Shown in pieces: positions 9,551 to 17,651 of a DNA stretch of 64,000 bases. Within the stretch, counting starts at the first letter, position 1. Each line of letters starts with the position of its first letter. Both the position numbers and the translations under genes were made by a program. The stretch lies in contig NZ_JAAORO010000001.1 in the NCBI RefSeq assembly GCF_017695955.1, positions 372,001 through 436,000 on the forward strand, written 5' to 3'. Source of the DNA: Prochlorococcus marinus XMU1419 (GTDB taxonomy: Bacteria > Cyanobacteriota > Cyanobacteriia > PCC-6307 > Cyanobiaceae). The notes beneath the pieces are model-generated. The model saw only the letters and a list, made by a program, of their open reading frames with translations. It ran no database searches and was not told where the DNA came from.

Positions 9551-10345
9551 TTAAATATTGCCTACTAAAGTTACTGTTCTAAATTCTATATCCTCAATTA
9601 CTTTCCAAGGTTCAGCACTCCTTTCTGCAAATTCTAAATTTTTAAATCCTAGTTCTTTAAAGTCACTTATAAAGTCTGGTTCATACCATGCTCCACTAAT
9701 ACATCCTGTCCATAGATCATGATCATTTTGCAATCTTAAAGGAACTTTTTTGCTAGAGACAATATCGCTAATTGCAATTCTTCCATTATCGTTTAAAACT
9801 CTTTTTATATTTCTAAGAAGGTTATTTCTAGATTCTGGACTTACCAAGTTTAAAACGCAATTACTTAAAATAATATCAACTGATTTGTCGGCGATTAATG
9901 GACTTAAATCTTTATCTAATTCATCAAGTTTTTCAATTGAACCTTCTAGAAATTTTGTATTGTTGAACCCTATATTTTTTGTAACTTCTTTAGAGGCTGA
10001 TCTAGATAAAGAAAGCATATCAGGATTCTGATCAACTCCAATAACTTTCCCTTCTTTCCCAACAATTTGGGCACAAATAAAAGCATTTTTGCCGCTACCA
10101 CTTCCAAGATCTAAGACTATATCATTTTTTTGAACATATTTAGTTGGATCCCCACATCCATAGTCTCTTTCTATAACCTCTTTAGGAATTGCTTCAAGTA
10201 AAACGGGATTAAACCCAACTGGTGTACAAAGACAACTTTCTTTTTCTAGTGCGGCTGAACCATATCTTTCTTGAATCGCATCTTTATGATCGAATTGATT
10301 AGATGCTTTATTAGATGTGGTTGTATTACAGCAACTTTCAGACAT
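9551..10345 (-). CDS. ArsM-like arsenite S-adenosylmethionine methyltransferase
   Basis: A 264-aa SAM methyltransferase. The SAM loop is LDLGSGSGKNAF and GVDQNPDM follows. Cysteines fall at the places used by arsenite methyltransferases: CLC (38-40), YGCG (Cys64), NCVLNL near 165 and GCISGA near 225. The ArsM-type RYG segment is at 27-29. An extra N-terminal CC pair is at 5-6. The expected reaction is stepwise methylation of As(III) using SAM and thiols. The assignment rests on the cysteine pattern. A related enzyme with another thiophilic substrate is possible. Confidence 0.68.
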   Translation of the reverse strand: MSESCCNTTTSNKASNQFDHKDAIQERYGSAALEKESCLCTPVGFNPVLLEAIPKEVIERDYGCGDPTKYVQKNDIVLDLGSGSGKNAFICAQIVGKEGKVIGVDQNPDMLSLSRSASKEVTKNIGFNNTKFLEGSIEKLDELDKDLSPLIADKSVDIILSNCVLNLVSPESRNNLLRNIKRVLNDNGRIAISDIVSSKKVPLRLQNDHDLWTGCISGAWYEPDFISDFKELGFKNLEFAERSAEPWKVIEDIEFRTVTLVGNI

Positions 10346-10377
10346 TTTTTTTAAAGGACTCTCGATAAATATAGCCC

Positions 10378-10406
10378 AAAAAAAAAGCCCCTGAAAAGAG
10401 GCTTTT
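10378..10406 (-). terminator. Rho-independent terminator of the DUF4278 gene
   Basis: On the minus strand AAAAGCCTC, a short loop and GGGGCTTTT form a stem followed by a run of T (plus-strand A-run at 10378-10386). It lies 17 bp beyond the stop of the DUF4278 gene and is one of the clearest intrinsic terminators in the window. Confidence 0.85.
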
Positions 10407-10422
10407 AATTTGTTTAATTAAA

Positions 10423-10596
10423 TTATTTAGTGTAATTAACACCTCTATAATTTAATTCTGCTTTTTCATTACTTGAAGAAGCGTCATCCATTCTATTGGT
10501 GTATACGTTTCTTCTGTAGGTAAGTTCAACAAGTTGCTTTTTAGCAGCTTCTTTGTTTTGAACGTAGTTTTTACCTCTGTAAGTTAAAGTAGTCAT
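10423..10596 (-). CDS. DUF4278 small repeat protein
   Basis: A small basic protein (57 aa from this start) of the cyanobacterial DUF4278 type, function unknown. It carries three copies of a YR-x-x-x-Y motif: TYRGKNYV near the N terminus, TYRRNVYT in the middle and NYRGVNYT at the end. I chose the ATG at 10596 because the motif begins right after it (MTTLTYRG). The frame is open upstream to an ATG at 10632, but the extra residues do not look like the family and overlap a structured leader. It has its own promoter candidate and terminator, so it is probably a monocistronic, strongly expressed transcript. Confidence 0.75.
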   Translation of the reverse strand: MTTLTYRGKNYVQNKEAAKKQLVELTYRRNVYTNRMDDASSSNEKAELNYRGVNYTK

Positions 10597-10701
10597 GATT
10601 CGATGTGACAACACGGCCATCCCCCGTTCCATGGTATGGCTCGAACTGCGCCCTCAAATGAGGGTGAACGAAAAAGTAGCGATTGCTACCAAATAATTAT
10701 A
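10597..10701 (-). promoter_or_regulatory. Promoter and structured 5' leader of the DUF4278 gene
   Basis: On the minus strand a perfect -10 box TATAAT occupies 10701-10696. Transcription should begin near 10689, which places hairpin GTAGC-AATC-GCTAC (10689-10676) at the very 5' end, followed by five Ts. A second hairpin, CCCTC-ATTT-GAGGG (10664-10651), extends by CA/TG-type pairs at its base. The leader to the chosen ATG is about 93 nt, long for this compact genome. It may be a stability element, an attenuator or a small RNA. The structure is seen directly; the role is inferred. Confidence 0.5.
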
Positions 10702-10851
10702 AGCGTATTTTTAACAGCATGTCTAGCTTTTACAAATAGAAACGAAGATTTAATGTTTTTTTAATTATTATCTTAGGTAAATTTTTTTATAAATAGTCTC
10801 TAAAAAGGTTTATGTTTATATTTGGTTTAATCTTCATGTAACTATTTATTT

Positions 10852-11112
10852 ATGACAGGTTTTTTATATTTCTTGGGAAATACTTTAAGGTGGCCAGTGT
10901 TAAAGCCAAAAGAATTTTTTTCACTACATGCTTATTTTTCAATTATTTATTTGATAACTTTTACTTTGAGTAAATATGATGTAAGCCAATCAAATTTAGT
11001 TTTTACTTTAGGAATTCTTGCACCTCTTTTAATCGCTATTGGTCAAGGACTTCCAATTGATTGCCTTGATATGGAATCATCTTTGTTGAAGGAATTAAAA
11101 ACTAAAAAATAA
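10852..11112 (+). CDS. Small conserved membrane protein, unknown function
   Basis: An 86-aa protein with two likely membrane segments, roughly FFSLHAYFSIIYLITFTL (28-45) and LVFTLGILAPLLIAIGQGL (53-71), and a charged tail ending KELKTKK. I do not recognise a named family. It stands alone between the DUF4278 gene (divergent) and the convergent nfu gene. Codon use matches its neighbours and the start ATG is unambiguous, so it is probably a real gene. Confidence 0.6.
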   Translation: MTGFLYFLGNTLRWPVLKPKEFFSLHAYFSIIYLITFTLSKYDVSQSNLVFTLGILAPLLIAIGQGLPIDCLDMESSLLKELKTKK

Positions 11113-11131
11113 ATATTTCAGTTAAAAATTT

Positions 11132-11377
11132 TTATAAAACCTGGACAACTTCGCTTATTTCAGGAATCATTTCTTTTAACTTTCTTTCAATACCCATTTT
11201 GAGAGTCATAGTGCTACTTGGGCAACTACCACATGCTCCTTGAAGTCTGACTTTGACAATTGGACCATCTATTTCTGCAATCTCAACATTACCTCCATCA
11301 GAAATTAAAAAAGGTCTTAGCTCGTCAAGGACTTTTTCTACATTTTCGTTTGTCAGAGAAAGTGTTTCAGTACTCAT
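11132..11377 (-). CDS. NifU-type Fe-S cluster scaffold (Nfu)
   Basis: An 81-aa protein consisting only of the NifU C-terminal domain. The cluster-binding CxxC is in [18 protein letters not shown] (about 48-65), and the N-terminal [18 protein letters not shown] is typical. In cyanobacteria such short Nfu proteins assemble and pass on [4Fe-4S] clusters, with photosystem I the main client (family knowledge). It is divergent from mqo with a 70-bp gap that must hold both promoters. Confidence 0.93.
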   Translation of the reverse strand: MSTETLSLTNENVEKVLDELRPFLISDGGNVEIAEIDGPIVKVRLQGACGSCPSSTMTLKMGIERKLKEMIPEISEVVQVL

Positions 11378-11393
11378 AATTTTGGATTAACTT

Positions 11394-11399
11394 TATAAT
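11394..11399 (+). promoter_or_regulatory. Candidate -10 box for mqo
   Basis: A TATAAT hexamer on the plus strand, 49 bp before the mqo GTG start, within the 70-bp nfu-mqo divergent gap. No convincing -35 element is visible at the usual spacing. Confidence 0.35.
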
Positions 11400-11447
11400 A
11401 AGCCTAGAAAGAAATCTGATTAATTGCAAAAAAGATAATTTTCTGTT

Positions 11448-12944
11448 GTGACTTCATCTAAAAATCCCACTAATGACAATAGCTACTTTGATGCAGTCTT
11501 AGTAGGAGCAGGGATAATGAGTAGTACTTTAGCCCTCCTAATTTCAGAAGTTTTACCAGATATAAAACTTCTTATTATAGAAAAATTAAATGCTCCAGGA
11601 AGTGAAAGTACTGGTGCTTTTAATAATGCTGGTACAGGACATGCGGCTAATTGCGAATTAAACTATACCCCTTTAGATGAAAAAGGAAATCTAAAAATAG
11701 ATAAAGCGCTCTCAATAAATCGTTCTTTTGAAACATCCATGTCTTTATGGGCCTCATTGTATGAAGCAGGGAAAATTGATATTAACAAGTTTCTAAAATT
11801 TATTCCTCATATTAGCTTTGTTTCTGGTCAGGATAATATTTCTTTTTTAAAAAAAAGATTTCAGAAAATGTCCGAAAATCCTGAATTTATCGATATGGAA
11901 TTTTCTACATCTTTTGATGAAATTTCATCATGGGCTCCTTTAATAACAAAAGATAGAAATCCATCTACTCAAATTGCTGCTACCAGAATAGGTAGGGGAA
12001 CTGATATTAATTTTGAGGCTTTAACTAAAGAGTATTTGTCATTAGTTTCTTTAAACAAAAATGTTGAAATTAGATACAAAACAGAATTAGTAGATTTAAA
12101 GAAAATTGATAAAAAACAATGGGAACTAGAAATCAGTTCTGAAGGTAGAAAAACTTCAATTAGAACTGGCTACGTTTTTCTTGGTGCTGGTGGAAAAACA
12201 ATAAATTATTTACAAAAATCAAAAATTCCAGAAGCAAAAAGTTATGGTGGATTTCCTGTTAGTGGGAAATGGCTTATTTGCGAGAAAAAAGATCTAACAG
12301 AAAAACATAACTCAAAAGTTTATGGTAAAGCTGATATTGGATCCCCACCAATGTCTGTGCCTCATTTAGACACCAGATGGATTGATAATAAAAAACTTCT
12401 TTTATATGGACCTTTTGCTGGATTTACAACGAAATTTCTAAAACAAAGTTCATACTTTGACTTATTTAGTTCAATTAAAAAGAATAATATTTTTTCTATG
12501 TTAGACGTTGGTTTCAAGAACAACGATTTAATTAATTACCTAATATCACAATCATTAAAGAACCATAACTCAAGAGTTGAGAATTTAAAGAATATGATGC
12601 CATCAGCTAATTCTTATGATTGGTATTTAAAGAATGCTGGTCAAAGAGTCCAAATAATTAAAAAAACTGAAGGAGGTGGTTCTTTGAAATTTGGAACTGA
12701 GATTGTAAATTCATCTGATGGATCATTATCTGCTTTGTTGGGAGCCTCTCCGGGAGCAAGTACTGCGGTTTCAATTATGGTTGAGGTTCTAGAAAAATCT
12801 GTTTTATTTTTAAACGATAAGCATAATCTTCAGAAAAAGATAAATGACTTAATTTATCCAGAACTATCAGTCTCTGAAAATTACAGTACCTTCATAAAAG
12901 AAATTAAAAAAAGAAATAATTCCATTTTTGGTTTCCATCCATAA
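11448..12944 (+). CDS. mqo: Malate:quinone oxidoreductase
   Basis: FAD-dependent peripheral membrane enzyme that oxidises malate to oxaloacetate and reduces the quinone pool. It is 498 aa, full length. The FAD loop [18 protein letters not shown] (14-31) is followed by [20 protein letters not shown], the hallmark of Mqo. [23 protein letters not shown] and [14 protein letters not shown] near the C terminus also match. The start is a GTG; no upstream ATG in frame leaves room for a promoter. It is followed 55 bp later by lepA on the same strand. Confidence 0.95.
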   Translation: MTSSKNPTNDNSYFDAVLVGAGIMSSTLALLISEVLPDIKLLIIEKLNAPGSESTGAFNNAGTGHAANCELNYTPLDEKGNLKIDKALSINRSFETSMSLWASLYEAGKIDINKFLKFIPHISFVSGQDNISFLKKRFQKMSENPEFIDMEFSTSFDEISSWAPLITKDRNPSTQIAATRIGRGTDINFEALTKEYLSLVSLNKNVEIRYKTELVDLKKIDKKQWELEISSEGRKTSIRTGYVFLGAGGKTINYLQKSKIPEAKSYGGFPVSGKWLICEKKDLTEKHNSKVYGKADIGSPPMSVPHLDTRWIDNKKLLLYGPFAGFTTKFLKQSSYFDLFSSIKKNNIFSMLDVGFKNNDLINYLISQSLKNHNSRVENLKNMMPSANSYDWYLKNAGQRVQIIKKTEGGGSLKFGTEIVNSSDGSLSALLGASPGASTAVSIMVEVLEKSVLFLNDKHNLQKKINDLIYPELSVSENYSTFIKEIKKRNNSIFGFHP

Positions 12945-12999
12945 TTCTAATTAGCTAATATTAATCAAGATGTAATTAGAGGAGAATTTTTCTTTCTAT

Positions 13000-14808
13000 A
13001 TGACTGATATATCTGTTTCAAAAATTAGAAATTTCTGCATAATCGCTCATATTGACCATGGTAAATCTACCCTTGCAGATAGGTTACTTCAAGATACTGG
13101 TACTGTGCAGCAAAGGGATATGCAAGAACAATTTTTAGACAGTATGGATCTTGAAAGAGAGAGAGGAATTACTATCAAGTTACAGGCCGCTAGGATGAAA
13201 TATAAAGCTGACGATTCCCAAGAATATGTTTTGAACTTAATAGATACTCCAGGGCATGTTGATTTCTCTTATGAGGTTAGTAGATCTCTTCAAGCTTGTG
13301 AAGGCGCCTTACTTGTTGTTGATGCAAGTCAAGGAGTAGAAGCTCAAACCTTAGCTAATGTTTATCTTGCCTTAGAAAATAATCTTGAAATAATTCCTGT
13401 TTTAAATAAAGTTGATTTACCAGGGGCTGATGCTGAAAAAATAAAACAAGAAATAGAGGAAATTATTGGACTTGATACATCTAATGCAATAAATTGTTCA
13501 GCAAAAACTGGAGTTGGTATTAAAGATATTTTGGAAGCAATCGTAAGAAGAGTTCCTCCTCCTCAAGATGAAATTAAACTACCTACAAAGGCACTGATCT
13601 TTGATTCTTACTATGATCCTTACAGGGGAGTTATTGTTTATTTCAGAGTGATATCTGGGTCTCTAAATAAGAGAGAAAAAATATTATTAATGGCAAGTAA
13701 GAAAAATTATGAACTAGATGAGATAGGAATAATGGCGCCTGATCAGCAGCAAGTTGATGAATTACATGCAGGAGAAGTTGGTTATTTAGCTGCTTCTATA
13801 AAATCAGTTGCTGATGCGAGAGTGGGAGATACGATTACTCTTTTAAATTCACCTGCCAATGATCCTTTGCCTGGATATAAGACAGCAAATCCTATGGTTT
13901 TTTGTGGCTTATTCCCGACTGATGCTGATCAATTTCCAGATTTAAGAGTATCACTAGAAAAATTACAATTATCTGATGCGGCTTTAAAGTATGAGCCCGA
14001 AACCAGTAGCGCAATGGGATTCGGATTTAGGTGCGGATTCCTAGGACTTCTTCATATGGAGATTGTTCAAGAAAGATTAGAAAGAGAATATGACTTGGAT
14101 CTAATCGTAACGGCACCATCAGTTATTTATAAAGTTAATTTAAATCAGCAGGAACATATCTTTATTGATAATCCTTCTACAATTCCTGATCCTCAACTTA
14201 GAGAATCAATAGAAGAGCCTTATGTGAAAATGGAAATTTATGCTCCCAATGAATTTAATGGAACATTAATGGGTTTATGTCAGGAAAGAAGGGGAGTATT
14301 TATAGATATGAAATACATAACAACAGATCGAGTTACCTTGATTTATGAAATTCCATTAGCAGAAGTTGTTACAGATTTCTTTGATCAAATGAAAAGTAGA
14401 ACCCAAGGGTATGCATCAATGGAATATCATTTGATTGGCTATAGAAAAAATGACCTTGTTAGATTAGATGTTCTAATAAATTCAGAAAGAGCAGATCCAT
14501 TAACTTCAATTGTTCATAAAGATAAGGCTTATGGAATTGGCAGAAGTTTAGTTGAAAAATTAAAAGAACTTATTCCAAAACAACAATTTAAAATACCTAT
14601 TCAAGCATCAATCGGTAGCAGGATTATTGCAAGTGAAAGCATAAGTGCTTTGCGAAAAGATGTTTTATCTAAATGTTATGGCGGGGATATTTCTAGGAAA
14701 AAGAAACTTTTAAAGAAACAAGCCAAAGGTAAAAAGAGGATGAAGGCAATGGGTAAAGTTGAAGTCCCACAAGAAGCTTTTATGGCAGTCTTGAAATTAA
14801 ACCAGTAA
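13000..14808 (+). CDS. lepA: Elongation factor 4 (LepA), ribosomal back-translocase GTPase
   Basis: Translational GTPase that acts on stalled or mistranslocated ribosomes. It is 602 aa. The P-loop AHIDHGKST (15-23), [16 protein letters not shown] and NKVDLPGA give the G1-G4 motifs in order. The LepA-specific C terminus is present: [39 protein letters not shown], and [29 protein letters not shown] sequence. No anomalies are seen. Confidence 0.98.
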
Positions 14809-14887
14809 TTTCTTTTAATTTAAAATTTTTAGCTATTTATTTTTAAAAGAATTGGGTATATTTCATTTATATCTTTAAAAAAAGATT

Positions 14888-15733
14888 TTGGATATTAACT
14901 CATTTAATCGTGTCGGCGCAAATATCAGAAAAGCTGGATTTTTAATTGTACTTTTTTATCTTCTTGTTGTTTTAATAATGAAATTTTTAGAGGCCAATAA
15001 TTTTTTTGGCTATTCATTTTCAATGTTAAGCAATGATATCTTTGCCCCTCCTTCTCTTAATCATTTTTGTGGCACAGATAGATTAGGAAGAGATGTTTGC
15101 TTAAGAACTTTGCAAGGATCATCATTAGCGATAGAAGTTGTATTCTTAGCTATTCTTTTTTCATTAAGTTTGGGTTTGCCTTTGGGATTATTAAGTGGAT
15201 ATTTTGGTGGTTTTTTTGATAAATGCTTATCACTAATAATGGATACTATTTTTTCAATACCTGTAATTTTACTTTCAGTTGTTGTGGCTTTTGTATTGGG
15301 TAAGGGTATCCTTAACGCGGCTTTGGCATTGTGTATTGTTTACTCTCCTCAATATTTTAGATTAATCAGAAATCAGACAATATTGGTTAAATCCGAAACT
15401 TATGTGGAGGCAGCTCAAGTTGCAGGAGCTGATGTTAAAAAAATTATTTTTAAATATATTCTCCCAAATGTAATAACACCATTGCCTATTCTGCTTACCC
15501 TAAATGCTGCAGATGCTGTTTTGGTATTAGGAAGTTTAGGATTTTTAGGCCTTGGCGTTCCTGCAGATGTCCCAGAGTGGGGAAGTGATTTAAATCTGGC
15601 TCTTGCCGCTTTACCTACAGGTATCTGGTGGACGGCTTTGTTCCCAGGTTTGGCAATGTTTTTTTTAGTTTTAGGTCTTTCTTTTATAGGAGAGGACCTT
15701 GAAGAAATTTTTGATAGTCAAAATTCTGAATAA
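14888..15733 (+). CDS. ABC transporter permease, dipeptide/oligopeptide (DppC) type
   Basis: A 281-aa inner-membrane permease with about six membrane segments. The EAA loop, EAAQVAGADVKKIIFKYILP (about 176-195), contacts the ATPase. GTDRLGRDVCLRTLQGSSLA near residue 58 is the characteristic DppC/OppC segment just after the periplasmic N-terminal region. The start is probably the TTG at 14888, since the next in-frame ATG is inside the first membrane helix. No partner permease, ATPase or binding protein is adjacent, so partners must be elsewhere. The substrate is uncertain. Confidence 0.82.
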   Translation: MDINSFNRVGANIRKAGFLIVLFYLLVVLIMKFLEANNFFGYSFSMLSNDIFAPPSLNHFCGTDRLGRDVCLRTLQGSSLAIEVVFLAILFSLSLGLPLGLLSGYFGGFFDKCLSLIMDTIFSIPVILLSVVVAFVLGKGILNAALALCIVYSPQYFRLIRNQTILVKSETYVEAAQVAGADVKKIIFKYILPNVITPLPILLTLNAADAVLVLGSLGFLGLGVPADVPEWGSDLNLALAALPTGIWWTALFPGLAMFFLVLGLSFIGEDLEEIFDSQNSE

Positions 15734-15735
15734 AT

Positions 15736-16407
15736 TTAGTTATCTGTAACAGGATCAAGTTCTCCTTGATCATTCAACTTTGGATATTCTTTAGCTGATT
15801 TTTTATACACCGCAGCTAATTCTGGGTAACACCATTCAAAAAGTGTTTTTTGATATTCATCCATATTTAACCCTTCTCCATTAGCGGGCAATATACCTTT
15901 ATTTTTTCTTTGGCGAACAGCTTCAAATAATAATATAGAAGCAGCAACTGAAACATTCAGAGATTGAACCATACCTCTCATAGGTATAAAAATTGATTGA
16001 TCAACCATTGATATAAGTTCATTACTTAGTCCCCATTTTTCTGCTCCTAAAACAAAACATGTATTTTGAGAATAATCAAAATTTCTATAATCTACTGATT
16101 CATTATTAAGAGTCGTTCCATATAATTTAAAGCCCTTATTCTTTAAATCAGATATTGCAGTGATAGTGTTTTCATGATTATTCAGTTTTACCCATTTTTG
16201 ACTTCCTTGAGCGGTACTATTAAAAGTCTTAACGGCATTCGTTTTGCTTATAAAATTTGCTTCGAAAACTCCTGCCGCATCACATGTCCTTAATATCGCA
16301 GATAAATTATGTGGTTTATTGACATCCTCAACTAAAACAGTCAAGTTTTTCATTCTGCAATCTAAAACATTTTTGATTCGTTCAAATCTTCTCGGCAAAA
16401 TTGACAT
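15736..16407 (-). CDS. trmH: tRNA (guanosine-18-2'-O)-methyltransferase TrmH
   Basis: SpoU/TrmH-family (SPOUT) enzyme, 223 aa. The motif order is clear: NLTVLVEDVNKPHNLSAILR (motif 1 Asn/Arg, about 21-40), FVLGAEKWGLS (motif 2, near 116) and IPMRGMVQSLNVSVAASILL (motif 3, near 135). The C-terminal extension with YPELAAVYKKS is typical of TrmH proper rather than other SpoU paralogues. It converges with the permease gene, with 2 bp between the stops. Confidence 0.93.
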   Translation of the reverse strand: MSILPRRFERIKNVLDCRMKNLTVLVEDVNKPHNLSAILRTCDAAGVFEANFISKTNAVKTFNSTAQGSQKWVKLNNHENTITAISDLKNKGFKLYGTTLNNESVDYRNFDYSQNTCFVLGAEKWGLSNELISMVDQSIFIPMRGMVQSLNVSVAASILLFEAVRQRKNKGILPANGEGLNMDEYQKTLFEWCYPELAAVYKKSAKEYPKLNDQGELDPVTDN

Positions 16408-16473
16408 TTATAATTTTTTCACACTTTTAAATTATATTCAAAAAATATTGATTACCTATTAAATCTCTTGGTT

Positions 16474-16479
16474 TATAAT
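16474..16479 (+). promoter_or_regulatory. Candidate -10 box for the 67-aa gene
   Basis: A TATAAT hexamer 24 bp upstream of the ATG at 16504, which would give a leader of under 20 nt. A weak TTACCT lies 16 bp upstream as a possible -35. Suggestive only. Confidence 0.4.
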
Positions 16480-16503
16480 ATTTTGGTAGTTTAAATTAAC
16501 TCA

Positions 16504-16707
16504 ATGGCATACATAGAATGGGACTATACATTAATAACAAGTATGGTAGAAAAACAAGGATGGGATTTACCTGATCGTGAATCGGAAGAATGGAATAAAT
16601 TTAACGATGAATTAGGAGAAAAAATGCGAGGTGTTGGACTTATTTTTGAAAAATATTGTAAATTTACTCCTGATGTAGGAGAAGGAGTTCATCTTCTAGA
16701 TGACTGA
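16504..16707 (+). CDS. Conserved hypothetical acidic protein, 67 aa
   Basis: A small, soluble, acidic protein beginning MAYIEWDYTLITSMVEKQGW and ending EGVHLLDD. No membrane segment, cysteine pair or catalytic motif is visible. It resembles, from memory, small proteins restricted to Prochlorococcus and marine Synechococcus, function unknown. It has its own candidate -10 box and is followed by a hairpin, so it is probably monocistronic. Confidence 0.6.
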   Translation: MAYIEWDYTLITSMVEKQGWDLPDRESEEWNKFNDELGEKMRGVGLIFEKYCKFTPDVGEGVHLLDD

Positions 16708-16724
16708 TTATAAATAATTTTAAA

Positions 16725-16766
16725 CCATTGATGTATCCCTTAATCAATGGCTTATTAATTAATAAG
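16725..16766 (+). terminator. Hairpin plus adjacent 16-bp palindrome after the 67-aa gene
   Basis: A perfect 8-bp stem CCATTGAT/ATCAATGG with a 10-nt loop (16725-16750) is abutted by the perfect palindrome CTTATTAATTAATAAG (16751-16766). The first lies 17 bp past the stop of the 67-aa gene. No clean T-run follows, so intrinsic termination is plausible but not certain. Confidence 0.4.
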
Positions 16767-16806
16767 ATAATATAATTTCACTAAATTAGAACTGGCAATT
16801 ATTAAG

Positions 16807-16818
16807 GCTTTATAAAGC
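16807..16818. repeat. Short palindrome GCTTTATAAAGC
   Basis: A perfect 12-bp palindrome in the 16708-16884 gap, upstream of the thiol-protein operon. It could be part of a promoter or operator for that operon; nothing more can be said from sequence alone. Confidence 0.3.
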
Positions 16819-16884
16819 TTGTACTCTAAAAAAAATTTTTTATTCCACAAAAAAGTTATTTAATTTCTATATTTGAATAAAAAT

Positions 16885-17277
16885 ATGAAAAATAAATTAA
16901 CCTTTTTATTCGATGGAGGTTGTCCACTTTGTTTGAGAGAAACAAATTTTCTTAAAAAAAGAGATACCTTAAATCAAATTGCATTTATAGATATTAATAG
17001 TAAGGATTATGATCAAAGTCTTTTTAATGACATCTCATATTCAGAAGCTATGTCAAACCTGCATGGGATTATTGAAAATGGTGAAATTATTAGGGGACTA
17101 GATGTACTTGCATATTCTTATGAATTAGTTGGTTTAGGTTGGGTTTATTATCCCTTGAAGATTAAGCTCTTATCTCCATTATTGAGATTGGTTTACAGAT
17201 ATTGGGCAAAATATAGACTTCAAATTACAGGTAGATCCGATATTGAAAAACTTTGTACCTCACAATGTGAACAATAA
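16885..17277 (+). CDS. DCC-family (DUF393) thiol-disulfide oxidoreductase-like protein
   Basis: A 130-aa protein of the DCC family, named for its N-terminal DxxCxxC-like motif, here FDGGCPLCLRE (about 8-18 from this start). WVYYPLKIKLLSPLLRLVYR near residue 90 is the hydrophobic segment usual in the family, and two more cysteines lie at the end (CTSQC). The partner is unknown. I chose the ATG at 16885; a TTG four codons upstream (16873) is also possible. It is the first gene of a tight four-gene unit: the next start follows after 2 bp. Confidence 0.78.
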   Translation: MKNKLTFLFDGGCPLCLRETNFLKKRDTLNQIAFIDINSKDYDQSLFNDISYSEAMSNLHGIIENGEIIRGLDVLAYSYELVGLGWVYYPLKIKLLSPLLRLVYRYWAKYRLQITGRSDIEKLCTSQCEQ

Positions 17278-17279
17278 AT

Positions 17280-17516
17280 ATGGAAAGTATGGACATAGAC
17301 AGAATAATAGAAATGTGTTGGGAAGATAGAACACCCTTTGAAGCTATCGAGTATCAATTTGGTTTAAAAGAGGAAGATGCGATAAAAATTATGCGTCAAA
17401 ATCTTAAACCCAAATCTTTCAAAGTCTGGAGAAAGAGAGTTTCGGGAAGAAATACAAAACATATGGCCCTTAAAGATTCAACTAGATTTAAATCTACTCA
17501 TAAAAGAAAATTATAA
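17280..17516 (+). CDS. DUF2805 / TIGR03643 family small protein
   Basis: A 78-aa basic protein. The segment DRIIEMCWEDRTPFEAIEY, followed by FGLKEEDAIKIMRQ and SFKVWRKRVSGRNTKH, matches the DUF2805 (TIGR03643) family, whose function is unknown. The first helix pair looks like a small helix-turn-helix-type fold. It starts 2 bp after the DCC gene and ends 3 bp before the DUF2256 gene, so it is translationally coupled. A second ATG three codons in is an alternative start. Confidence 0.8.
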   Translation: MESMDIDRIIEMCWEDRTPFEAIEYQFGLKEEDAIKIMRQNLKPKSFKVWRKRVSGRNTKHMALKDSTRFKSTHKRKL

Positions 17517-17519
17517 ATT

Positions 17520-17651
17520 TTGAAAAATCTTTCTACTAAAACTTGTCCTGTTTGCAAAAGGCCATTTGAGTGGCGTAAAAAATGGAAAAACTGTTGGGAT
17601 GATGTTATCTACTGTTCAAAAAGATGCAGTAACAGGAAGTCGCAAAGATGA
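17520..17651 (+). CDS. DUF2256 zinc-ribbon micro-protein, 43 aa
   Basis: A 43-aa reading frame with a TTG start, easily missed by length filters. It encodes [18 protein letters not shown] (9-26) and [13 protein letters not shown] (31-43). The two cysteine pairs (Cys9/12 and Cys32/36) should form a zinc ribbon, as in the DUF2256 family. Its stop overlaps the ATG of the photolyase-like gene in an ATGA arrangement, strong evidence of translation and coupling. Its role is unknown; the setting points to the photolyase-like protein. Confidence 0.8.
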   Translation: MKNLSTKTCPVCKRPFEWRKKWKNCWDDVIYCSKRCSNRKSQR

